DNA of 6,994 nucleotides from Eubacteriales Family XIII. Incertae Sedis bacterium (lineage in GTDB: Bacteria > Bacillota > Clostridia > Peptostreptococcales > Anaerovoracaceae): the NCBI GenBank assembly GCA_031289235.1, contig JAITPU010000061.1, forward strand, positions 1 to 6,994, in the 5' to 3' direction. Position 1 is the first letter of the stretch. Every line of letters begins with the position of its first letter. Under the pieces are notes generated by a model that was not told the DNA's origin, did not search any database, and saw only the letters and a list, made by a program, of their open reading frames with translations. Positions 1 through 5,737 of the stretch are shown piece after piece. A program made the translations under genes and the position numbers.

Positions 1-267
1 GTCGGGTCTGGCTTCATTTTCCAGTATGGAAGCTCTTTCCGCGGGAGATTTCGCTGTACCGTGATAAAACGTAACTATGCCGCGCGACTCTAAGCTCTCC
101 CGGAGCCTCATGTTCTCAAGAGTCATCGAACCGCCGAATCCGGCCGTTTCTCCGGGCTTCACTTCGCCGAGGATCGCCGCCGCCGCTTCATCCGCCGTTT
201 CAAAATATCTGACGGCAAACCCGGTGCTCTCAAGGTTTTGTATGGTTATTTTAACAATATTTTCCAT
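1..267 (-). CDS. LUD-domain (DUF162, LutC/YkgG-like) protein, N-terminal part
   Basis: The frame runs from an ATG at 267-265 off the left edge and gives 89 residues with no stop. The translation begins MENIVKITIQNLESTGFAVR and continues into a glycine-rich turn GFGGSMTL at residues 43-50, followed by a stretch resembling LRESLESRGIVTFYH. This order (short helix, 'YFET-DEAA' helix, G-G-S-M-T-L loop, R-G-I strand) is what I recall of LUD-domain proteins. In Bacillus, LutC belongs to the lactate-utilisation set with LutA and LutB, while single-domain LUD proteins in anaerobes mostly have no proven role. The start is well supported: GAGGGA lies 6 nt upstream and overlaps the ilvB stop, with a 10-base gap between genes, so the gene should be co-transcribed and probably translationally coupled to ilvB. 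It is not an ACT-domain regulatory subunit (IlvN). The C-terminal part is outside the window, so any further domain is unseen. Confidence 0.72.
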   Translation of the reverse strand, partial: MENIVKITIQNLESTGFAVRYFETADEAAAAILGEVKPGETAGFGGSMTLENMRLRESLESRGIVTFYHGTAKSPAERASILENEARPD

Positions 268-277
268 TTTTCTTCCC

Positions 278-1939
278 TCATTCTTCCGTCAGTTGGTTGT
301 TAATCGCGTCTCCCGGCGGCACTATCGGCCATACGTTCTCGTCTATATGCACATCGCAGGCGATGACCGCGCCGCGTCCGGATCTGAGCGCCGTTTTTAT
401 CGCGTCCTCCAGCGCATCCACGCTGTTCACACGCCAGCCGGAAAGGCCGAACGCCCCGGCCAGCCCGGGATAATCCACCACGTCGGGCAGGTCGGTCGCC
501 GAATACCGCCGGCCGAAGAACAGTTTCTGCCATTGCCGCACCATGCCCAGAGTGTCGTTTTTCAGCACAAACACGATTATCGGCAGCTTACAGGCCGACA
601 CGGTAATAAGTTCCCCGCAGTTCATACGAAAGCTTCCGTCGCCGGTGAAAAGGATCACTTGTTTGCCGGGATTCGCAATCTTGGCGCCGATAGCGGCGCC
701 AAGCCCGAAACCCATGGTTCCCAGCCCTCCGGAGGTGATGAGTCTTCTCGGCTTTTCGAAAGGCCATTTCTGCGCTGTCCACATCTGATGCTGCCCCACG
801 TCGGTCGCGACGATCACGTCGCCTTCCAGCAGTTCGCGAACCTTGGCAAATATTTCGTTCGGACCGAAATTCCCGCGGCTTCCGTGCTTTTCGCGCTTCC
901 AGCCGTGTATCCGGCGCTTCCAATCCGCCCGTTCGTTCTCCTTTATATGCGGAAGAAGTTTCACAAGCACGTCCCGCACGTCGCCGATTATATAGATATC
1001 GGCCGCGACGTTCTTGCCTATTTCCGAACGATCGATATCAATATGTATTATCTTCGCGCCCGGCGCGAAGCGTGAAACGTCTCCGGTAACGCGGTCGCTG
1101 AACCTGGCTCCGAGCGCTATAAGCAGGTCGGAATTATGAACCGCCATGTTGGAGTCCGTTTCTCCGTGCATACCGGCCATGCCGAGGGAAAGCGGGCTGC
1201 GCCGGTCAAAGGCCCCAAGGCACATGAGAGTGGTGGTCACAGGGATCCCCGCCTTTTCCGCCAGTTCCGTCAGTTCCCCGGAGGCTCCGGATATGACCAC
1301 GCCGCCGCCCGCGTATATAACAGGCCGTTTCGCTTCGTTTATGCACTTCGCCACGGTTTCGACAGCCCGCGCGTCCACCTTGGGCGGCGGGAGAACAGGG
1401 AGCGGGGCGGCGGGCTCATATTCGTACATTTCCTGCATTACGTCCTTGGAAACGTCTACGAGTACCGGTCCCGGTCTCCCGCTTTTTGCGATCCGGAAAG
1501 CCTCTCTTACGGCGGGCGCCAGATCTTCCATCCTCCTGCACGCGAAGCTGTGCTTGGCGATAGCTAACGTAACACCTATTATGTCTACTTCCTGAAATGA
1601 ATCCTTTCCTATCAACGCGCCCGGCACCTGGCCCGTTATCACGACTATGGGCGAGCTGTCCATATTCGCGGTGGCGATGCCCGTCACCGTGTTGGCGGCG
1701 CCCGGCCCGCTTGTGGCGAAGCATACGCCGACCTTGCCGCTGGAGCGGGCGTAGCCGTCGGCGGCGTGCGCCGCCCCCTGTTCGTGGCTGGTGAGCACGT
1801 GCCTGATCCGCCCGTCAGAAGTATAGTCGTAAAGCGCGTCATATAGAGGCATGATCTGGCCGCCGGGATATCCGAAAATAGTATCCACGCCCTGCTCCAT
1901 GAGGCATTCCATTATGATTTGTGAACCTTTTAACAACAT
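278..1939 (-). CDS. ilvB: Acetolactate (acetohydroxyacid) synthase, catalytic large subunit
   Basis: This 553-residue ThDP enzyme condenses two pyruvates to acetolactate, or pyruvate with 2-oxobutyrate to acetohydroxybutyrate, the first common step of Val/Leu/Ile synthesis. The N-terminal PYR domain has FGYPGG at 22-27 and the catalytic glutamate E53 in TSHEQGAAHAADGYAR. The central domain contains ARFSDRVTG and HIDIDRSEIGKN, the FAD-domain signature of biosynthetic AHAS, which argues against the FAD-independent catabolic AlsS/BudB type. The C-terminal PP domain has the ThDP/Mg motif GDG at 433-435, ending in ND at 461-462, then LGMVRQWQKLFFGRRYS and a C-terminal WPIVPPG. Length is usual for the family. 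The ATG at 1939 has a modest GGGTGA site 4 nt upstream. It lies 33 bases after ilvC and 10 bases before the LUD gene. No ilvN is visible nearby. Full activity and valine feedback normally need that small subunit, so it must be elsewhere or absent. Confidence 0.95.
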   Translation of the reverse strand: MLLKGSQIIMECLMEQGVDTIFGYPGGQIMPLYDALYDYTSDGRIRHVLTSHEQGAAHAADGYARSSGKVGVCFATSGPGAANTVTGIATANMDSSPIVVITGQVPGALIGKDSFQEVDIIGVTLAIAKHSFACRRMEDLAPAVREAFRIAKSGRPGPVLVDVSKDVMQEMYEYEPAAPLPVLPPPKVDARAVETVAKCINEAKRPVIYAGGGVVISGASGELTELAEKAGIPVTTTLMCLGAFDRRSPLSLGMAGMHGETDSNMAVHNSDLLIALGARFSDRVTGDVSRFAPGAKIIHIDIDRSEIGKNVAADIYIIGDVRDVLVKLLPHIKENERADWKRRIHGWKREKHGSRGNFGPNEIFAKVRELLEGDVIVATDVGQHQMWTAQKWPFEKPRRLITSGGLGTMGFGLGAAIGAKIANPGKQVILFTGDGSFRMNCGELITVSACKLPIIVFVLKNDTLGMVRQWQKLFFGRRYSATDLPDVVDYPGLAGAFGLSGWRVNSVDALEDAIKTALRSGRGAVIACDVHIDENVWPIVPPGDAINNQLTEE

Positions 1940-1956
1940 TGCTTCACCCGTCGTCC

Positions 1957-1983
1957 AAGAACATGTTTTTGTCTATTGTTCTT
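1957..1983 (-). repeat. Inverted repeat across the ilvC stop codon
   Basis: AAGAACA (1957-1963) and TGTTCTT (1977-1983) are exact reverse complements separated by 13 A/T-rich bases. The pair covers the last codons and stop of ilvC and part of the 33-base gap to ilvB. In the ilvC-ilvB transcript it could fold into a weak 7-bp hairpin just after translation of ilvC ends. There is no U-tract that would make it an intrinsic terminator. It may be chance. Confidence 0.3.
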
Positions 1984-2968
1984 CATTCCATGAATACATC
2001 TTGCGGAGTTCCTTGCCTACCTTTTCCAGTTCGTGTTCCTGTTTTATCCTTCTGCAGGCGAGGAAATGAGGCCGGCCCATTTTGTTTTCCGCGATCCATT
2101 CGCGCGCGAAAGTACCGTCCTGTATCTCCGCGAGCACCTTGCGCATTTCCGCTTTGGTATCCTCTGTGATGATGCGTTTCCCGACCTCGTAATCGCCGTA
2201 CTCCGCCGTATCCGACACGGAATAACGCATTCTGCCGAATCCTCCCTGATAGATGAGGTCGACTATGAGCTTCATTTCGTGAATACACTCGAAATACGCG
2301 TTTGCCGGGTCATAACCCGCTTCCACCAGCACCTCGAAACCCGCCTGCATAAGGGCGGTGACGCCGCCGCACAGCACGGTCTGCTCGCCGAACAGGTCTG
2401 TTTCCGTTTCCTGCCTGAAAGTTGTCTCAAGCACTCCTGCCCTAGATCCGCCGATGCCGGCCGCATAGCCGAGAGCCAAGTCTTTCGCTTTGCCGGAAGC
2501 GTCCTGGTGAACGGCTACGAGGCACGGAACGCCCCTGCCTTCCCTGTATTCGCTTCTCACCGTATGACCCGGGCCTTTGGGCGCGATCATGGCCACATCC
2601 ACATCGCAAGGCGGAATGATCCGCCGGAAATGTATGTTGAAACCGTGGGCGAACATGAGCAGCTTTCCTTCCGAAAGGTTCGGCCGGATATCAGCGTCGT
2701 AAATATCCGCCTGCTTCTCGTCAGGCACGAGGATCATGACGACGTCTGCGGCCTTCGCAGCGTCGGACGCCGTGGCTACTTTTAACCCGGCGGCTTCAGC
2801 CTCCTTCCAGGATTTACTGCCTTCATAAAGGCCGACGACGACATTCACGCCGCTTTCTTTCAGGTTCAGCGCGTGGGCGTGCCCCTGACTGCCGTAGCCG
2901 ATAATCGCTACGGTTTTTCCGTCGAGCAGCGAAAGGTTGCAATCGCTTTCGTAATAGATCTTTGCCAT
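1973..2968 (-). CDS. ilvC: Ketol-acid reductoisomerase, class I (short) form
   Basis: This 331-residue enzyme converts acetolactate or acetohydroxybutyrate to dihydroxy-isovalerate or dihydroxy-methylvalerate by Mg-dependent alkyl migration and NAD(P)H reduction, the step after IlvB. The N-terminal Rossmann domain has GYGSQG at 24-29 and the cofactor loop GLYEGSKSW at 46-54. The catalytic histidine is H108 in FAHGFNIHF, followed by APKGPGHTVRSEY. The C-terminal knotted domain carries the metal ligands D191 and E195 (TETDLFGEQ) and E227 and E231 (FECIHEMK), and the substrate serine S252 in MRYSVSDTAEYGD. Length matches class I enzymes. The ATG at 2968 is fixed by AAGGAGA 9 nt upstream (2978-2984). 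It is the first gene of the visible operon, an ilvC-before-ilvB order that differs from the common ilvB-ilvN-ilvC. The loop has Tyr48 where many NADPH enzymes have Arg, while Ser51 and Ser53 are kept. I believe Tyr is common in Clostridia-type enzymes. Confidence 0.97.
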   Translation of the reverse strand: MAKIYYESDCNLSLLDGKTVAIIGYGSQGHAHALNLKESGVNVVVGLYEGSKSWKEAEAAGLKVATASDAAKAADVVMILVPDEKQADIYDADIRPNLSEGKLLMFAHGFNIHFRRIIPPCDVDVAMIAPKGPGHTVRSEYREGRGVPCLVAVHQDASGKAKDLALGYAAGIGGSRAGVLETTFRQETETDLFGEQTVLCGGVTALMQAGFEVLVEAGYDPANAYFECIHEMKLIVDLIYQGGFGRMRYSVSDTAEYGDYEVGKRIITEDTKAEMRKVLAEIQDGTFAREWIAENKMGRPHFLACRRIKQEHELEKVGKELRKMYSWNEEQ

Positions 2969-2977
2969 CTTATCCTA

Positions 2978-2984
2978 TCTCCTT
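2978..2984 (-). promoter_or_regulatory. Shine-Dalgarno site of ilvC
   Basis: On the minus strand AAGGAGA stands 9 nt before the ilvC ATG (2968-2966). It is a near-ideal anti-16S match and fixes the start of the gene. Confidence 0.85.
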
Positions 2985-3020
2985 TTCAGTTTGTCTTTTT
3001 TTCGCGGCCGGATTACGGCT

Positions 3021-3062
3021 CCGCAGCGGACGCTTTTGCTCTCGGGCCGCGCGAGCAAAGCG
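3021..3062. repeat. GC-rich hairpin element, copy 1 (in the ilvC upstream region)
   Basis: The core is an imperfect inverted repeat: CGCTTTTGCTC at 3031-3041 pairs with GAGCAAAGCG at 3053-3062, about 10 bp with one bulged T and an 11-base GC-rich loop. It begins with GCGGA and contains GGGCCGCGC and AGC, pieces that recur in the same order at 3246-3286. No T-tract follows on either strand, so it is not an obvious terminator. It lies 53 to 94 bases upstream of ilvC and could be part of that mRNA leader. Confidence 0.45.
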
Positions 3063-3128
3063 CGCTTCCGCTTTCTTCGCCGTTTATGTAGTTTGTTGCT
3101 CCGATAATTAAACATTGGAATAATAACT

Positions 3129-3157
3129 ATCTTACTATTTTTTTCTTGTCCGCGCAA
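3129..3157 (-). promoter_or_regulatory. Weak candidate promoter for the ilvC operon
   Basis: On the minus strand, TTGCGC (3157-3152) and TAAGAT (3134-3129) are separated by 17 bases in an AT-rich stretch. Each hexamer matches the sigma70 consensus only partly (3 of 6 and 4 of 6). It is listed because spacing and position are right and I find nothing clearly better upstream of ilvC. If used, it would give a leader of about 150 nt that includes the hairpin at 3031-3062. I found no T-box consensus or Leu/Val/Ile-rich leader peptide. Confidence 0.28.
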
Positions 3158-3235
3158 GGGAAGGCGAAAATTTTCAGAACCTTGAGCGCAATTTCGGGTT
3201 ACGATCCAAACATCCATCGGCAGTGGACTATATGC

Positions 3236-3358
3236 GGGGCTTTCCGCGGAGCGCCTTTGCGGGCATGTCCGGGGCCGCGCAGAGCGCGACCGCACGGCGG
3301 ACGCATGTTGGCGCGCAGCGCCAGCGCGTGAAGCGGAGCGGACACCCCGCTTTCAGCC
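3236..3358. repeat. GC-rich palindromic patch, containing copy 2 of the element
   Basis: This strongly GC-rich patch is bordered by AT-rich DNA. It contains several perfect small palindromes or hairpins: TCCGCGGA (3243-3250), CGCGC-AGA-GCGCG (3276-3288), TGGCGC-GCA-GCGCCA (3309-3323), and a GAAGCGG...CCGCTTTC pair near 3330-3353. The segment 3246-3286 resembles 3025-3056 on the same strand (GCGGA, CGC, TTTGC, then GGGCCGCGC and AGC). The structure suits a REP/MITE-like dispersed element or a structured RNA. The sequence alone does not decide between them. Confidence 0.4.
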
Positions 3359-3420
3359 CTGTTGACGCCTACATCTGAATAGTAACGAATTGTAGCAAAG
3401 ATTATTGAAAGCAAAAAATC

Positions 3421-3449
3421 TTGCATATCTTTTTTCATCAAATTATAAT
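3421..3449 (+). promoter_or_regulatory. Sigma70-type promoter of the antiporter gene
   Basis: TTGCAT (3421-3426) and a perfect TATAAT (3444-3449) are separated by exactly 17 bases, in an AT-rich segment. Transcription would start near 3456 and give a leader of about 158 nt before the antiporter ATG at 3614. This is the best promoter match I see in the window. Confidence 0.68.
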
Positions 3450-3455
3450 AAAATA

Positions 3456-3613
3456 GTTGTATTATAGCTCTGACGGCCGAATAAGGCGATTCAGAGCCGG
3501 GACGCGGGAAAAACCGCGCGTTTGAATGCTCGCCTGCATTTAGCTGCCGGAGCGGTCCGGAGTGATAAGGTGTAAATCTAATCTATGCAATGAAGCCCTG
3601 GCGGAGGTATATT
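3456..3613 (+). ncRNA. Structured 5' leader of the antiporter mRNA (candidate cis-regulatory RNA)
   Basis: Between the predicted transcription start and the antiporter start codon four hairpins follow one another. They are GCTCTGA/TCAGAGC (3467-3473 with 3491-3497, enclosing GCC/GGC at 3476-3478 and 3485-3487), CGCGG-GAAAAA-CCGCG (3503-3518), AATGC/GCATT (3525-3529 with 3536-3540) and CCGGA-GCGG-TCCGG (3547-3560). A mostly unpaired tail of about 50 nt with the ribosome site follows. No T-tract follows the last hairpin, so control, if any, would more likely act on translation. I could not match it to a riboswitch class from memory, including c-di-AMP, Mn, fluoride, TPP, SAM, lysine and c-di-GMP. 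The Na+ and Li+ classes tied to antiporters are plausible, but I cannot recall their consensus well enough to test them. Confidence 0.42.
3603..3607 (+). promoter_or_regulatory. Shine-Dalgarno site deciding the antiporter start
   Basis: GGAGG lies 6 nt before the ATG at 3614. An in-frame ATG at 3590, eight codons upstream, has only AAGGTG 16-17 nt before it, and the residues it would add (MKPWRRYI) are not membrane-like. The start at 3614 is therefore preferred. Confidence 0.88.
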
Positions 3614-5689
3614 ATGGAGATAACGACCATAGTCATAACCATTCTGTTCGCTATCGTGTTCTCCAATACCTTAGGGAATCTTTTACCCAAGCTGCCGCTG
3701 ACCCTGCTCCAGATCGCGTTAGGTTGTCTGCTGGGGCTGACGCAGCTCGGAAAAACTCTGGAACTGGAACCGGAGATATTCATGGCCTTAGTCATCGCGC
3801 CGTTGCTGTTCCGTGAAGCCGAAGAGACCTCCCTGCCTTCTCTTTGGAAGATGAAGAAACCCGTGTTCGGCATGGCTTTTCTCTTAGTGTTCATCACGGT
3901 ATTCGCGGTAGGATTTTCCGTACACTTGTTGATCCCTTTAATCCCTCTGGCGGCCTGCTTCGCGCTGGGCGCCGTTTTAGGGCCCACCGACGTCGTAGCG
4001 GTATCCTCCATGTCAGCCAGAGTCAAAATCAACAGAAATCTCATGAGCATATTAAAAGGCGAAGGCTTGATCAACGACGCGTCGGGCGTCATATCGTTCC
4101 AATTCGCCATTGCCGCGTTGCTGACCGGAACGTTTTCGGCCGGAGACGCGCTGGGAAAGCTCATCGTCGTATGCGCGGGCGGATTTTTAATAGGCTCTCT
4201 GATATCATCAGGCAAACAGGGCATAGTCGCCGTTCTTAAGAAATTATCCGTCCGCAGCACGGCCTCTTATATGCTCATCGAACTGCTGATGCCCTTTCTG
4301 TGTTATATGGCGGCGGAACTGTGCGGCGTTTCCGGAATATTGGCGGCAGTCGCCGCCGGCAGCCGGCAGGCGCTGGAATTCAAAAATACCGAGCTTTTCG
4401 AAGCCGATCTCGCCGTTGCGAAGGATACGATGTGGGGCATGCTGACCTTTACGCTGAATTCGCTGGTTTTCCTGCTGTTAGGCCTGCAACTGCCGGAAAT
4501 CGCATATCAGATTTGGGAAGACAGGACTTATTCCCATGCGTTTCTGGTATTAGTCATCGTGATAGTAACTCTTGTCTTCCTGGCTGTACGCTTTGTAAGC
4601 GTGATCTTCTTGGCGAGAGGCGCCGTCGACGGCAATATCTCGGACAAATTGAAAGGCGCGCTGATTCTGACCATTTCGGGCGTGAAAGGCACGGTCAGTC
4701 TTGCCACAGCTTTTTCCCTGCCGCACTTACTCGGCGGAAACGAAGCTTTCGTCCAAAGGCCCTTGCTGATGTTTATCACCGGAGGCGTCATAATATTGTC
4801 TTTAGCGCTGGCCTTTATCCTGTTGCCGCTGATCACGGAGCCATCCTCGAAGACCCGCGTGGCGAACGGTTGGAAAATCGCGGTGTTGAAGGAGGTGGCG
4901 GCGCGGATGCGCGCGCGGAGGGACGAGCATTGGGGCGCGGTAATCGTAAATTATCAAAAACGCATCCGGGCTCTCGAACGCGCGGAATACGAAAAGTCTA
5001 AAAAAAAGGAACTGCGGGCCCTCAGAGAATTCGTGCGTCAGACTGAAATGAAAGCCCTTGTGAAAAACACCCGGAACAAAGAGTTCCCTCACCGCGTCTA
5101 TCGAGTCTATCGCGAAATTCTTTCGATAATGCTTGAACTGGAAACGGGCGCGCTTACGGTCAAAGCGGCGTTCCGGCTGTCAGGGCTTAAGCGAATACTG
5201 GTGCAAAAATTCAGGCGCCGAGAAAATCAGGACGAAAACTCGGATAAGAATCAAGGCAAGCGGCGCGACGAAAACCGGCTGTCGGTGACGCCGTCCGGCG
5301 AGCACTGGCAGGATCTGCAGGATCTGTTCTGGCAGCAGACGGATATCGTAATCAAAGGGCTCGACAGTATGCGCGGCCGTTATTCGGACGAGCTGATCGG
5401 AGAACTGATCGAAGGGCGCATCGACTTGGCGGGGCAGGTCATGGAAGGACTTTACGGAGACGCGCTCCACGCGCGCCTGAATCAGGAATATGAAAATGAA
5501 ATGCTGAAAGGCTACGATGTGGAACGCCAAGTAATCAGCGAATTTCTGGAGCGCGGCAGGCTTACGGAAGAGCAGGCCAACACGATGCGAGTCAATGTGA
5601 ACAAGCTGGAATCTTTTACTCTGGCGGATAAAAACAACGATTTGGCGTTAAAACTCATGTCGCTTGGCGCTTCGCAACGCAAATATTGA
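3614..5689 (+). CDS. CPA1-family Na+(cation)/proton antiporter with long cytoplasmic C-terminal tail
   Basis: This 691-residue inner-membrane protein should exchange cytoplasmic Na+ or another cation for H+, serving pH and salt homeostasis. Residues 1 to about 403 are a run of hydrophobic helices (about 12 by eye) with CPA1 hallmarks: GPTDVVAV at 123-130 (T125-D126 of the unwound helix), LKGEGLINDASGV at 147-159 with the N154-D155 pair linked to electroneutral CPA1 transport, and SGVKGTVSLA at 355-364, where lysine stands in the usual G-x-R-G position. From about 404 the protein is hydrophilic: helical, charged segments, a highly charged K/N/D/E/Q/R linker at about 532-556, and a final helical part with ERQVISEFLERGRLTEEQAN, typical of bacterial YjcE-like CPA1 tails. 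It is longer than E. coli YjcE (about 550 residues) but near the 680-700 I recall for Bacillota relatives. I see no TrkA-C/RCK motif. It is apparently monocistronic. Ion specificity cannot be read from sequence. Confidence 0.9.
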   Translation: MEITTIVITILFAIVFSNTLGNLLPKLPLTLLQIALGCLLGLTQLGKTLELEPEIFMALVIAPLLFREAEETSLPSLWKMKKPVFGMAFLLVFITVFAVGFSVHLLIPLIPLAACFALGAVLGPTDVVAVSSMSARVKINRNLMSILKGEGLINDASGVISFQFAIAALLTGTFSAGDALGKLIVVCAGGFLIGSLISSGKQGIVAVLKKLSVRSTASYMLIELLMPFLCYMAAELCGVSGILAAVAAGSRQALEFKNTELFEADLAVAKDTMWGMLTFTLNSLVFLLLGLQLPEIAYQIWEDRTYSHAFLVLVIVIVTLVFLAVRFVSVIFLARGAVDGNISDKLKGALILTISGVKGTVSLATAFSLPHLLGGNEAFVQRPLLMFITGGVIILSLALAFILLPLITEPSSKTRVANGWKIAVLKEVAARMRARRDEHWGAVIVNYQKRIRALERAEYEKSKKKELRALREFVRQTEMKALVKNTRNKEFPHRVYRVYREILSIMLELETGALTVKAAFRLSGLKRILVQKFRRRENQDENSDKNQGKRRDENRLSVTPSGEHWQDLQDLFWQQTDIVIKGLDSMRGRYSDELIGELIEGRIDLAGQVMEGLYGDALHARLNQEYENEMLKGYDVERQVISEFLERGRLTEEQANTMRVNVNKLESFTLADKNNDLALKLMSLGASQRKY

Positions 5690-5691
5690 TC

Positions 5692-5715
5692 CGGCAGTTT
5701 AGACGCAGCCTGCCG
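5692..5715. terminator. Possible hairpin between convergent genes
   Basis: CGGCAG (5692-5697) and CTGCCG (5710-5715) form a 6-bp inverted repeat with a 12-base loop, in the 48-base gap between the antiporter stop and the pseudouridine synthase stop. Position suits a shared bidirectional terminator. Only a short GTTT follows on the plus strand and no clear T-tract follows on the minus strand, so the call is weak. Confidence 0.3.
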
Positions 5716-5737
5716 CGTTTAGCCGCCAACAGCCCGC

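Larger units (their letters stand above)
2969..3613. other. Divergent intergenic region between ilvC and the antiporter gene
   Basis: These 645 bases separate the start of ilvC (minus) from the start of the antiporter (plus). I find no convincing gene: the short open frames here lack good ribosome sites and recognisable protein sequence. Reading left to right it contains the ilvC ribosome site, a GC-rich hairpin patch at about 3005-3080, an AT-rich stretch at about 3100-3175 with a weak ilvC promoter candidate, a second GC-rich palindromic patch at about 3236-3358, an AT-rich stretch with a good rightward promoter at 3421-3449, and a structured leader up to 3613. Confidence 0.8.

Noticed and set aside
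1..267. Possible ilvN (ACT-domain regulatory subunit) after ilvB
   Set aside because: Position suggested it, but the translation has the LUD-type GFGGSMTL loop and none of the ACT-domain start pattern of IlvN.
77..1075. 332-codon plus-strand frame opposite ilvB
   Set aside because: It lies antisense to a clear IlvB with all ThDP-enzyme motifs. Its translation is low-quality His/Arg/Pro-rich sequence, as expected from a shadow frame.
2033..2785. 250-codon plus-strand frame opposite ilvC
   Set aside because: Antisense to a full-length, motif-complete IlvC. No ribosome site and no recognisable protein.
3199..3441. 80-codon minus-strand frame in the intergenic region
   Set aside because: It crosses both AT-rich and GC-rich palindromic DNA, changes composition abruptly, has no good ribosome site and resembles no protein I know.
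2969..3480. T-box or leader-peptide attenuator for the ilv operon
   Set aside because: No AGGGTGGNACCGCG-like antiterminator on the minus strand, no Leu/Val/Ile codon run in a short leader frame, and no intrinsic terminator before ilvC.
3526..3543. Five-codon upstream frame (MLACI) in the antiporter leader
   Set aside because: No ribosome site, and it lies inside a hairpin. An ATG-to-stop this short is expected by chance.
3590..3613. Upstream in-frame ATG for the antiporter
   Set aside because: No well-placed ribosome site. The ATG at 3614 has GGAGG at 6 nt and starts directly in the first membrane helix.
3583..4260. 225-codon minus-strand frame opposite the antiporter start
   Set aside because: It overlaps the membrane-spanning part of the antiporter. 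Its composition is that of a reverse-strand shadow (Ser/Thr/Pro/Met rich).
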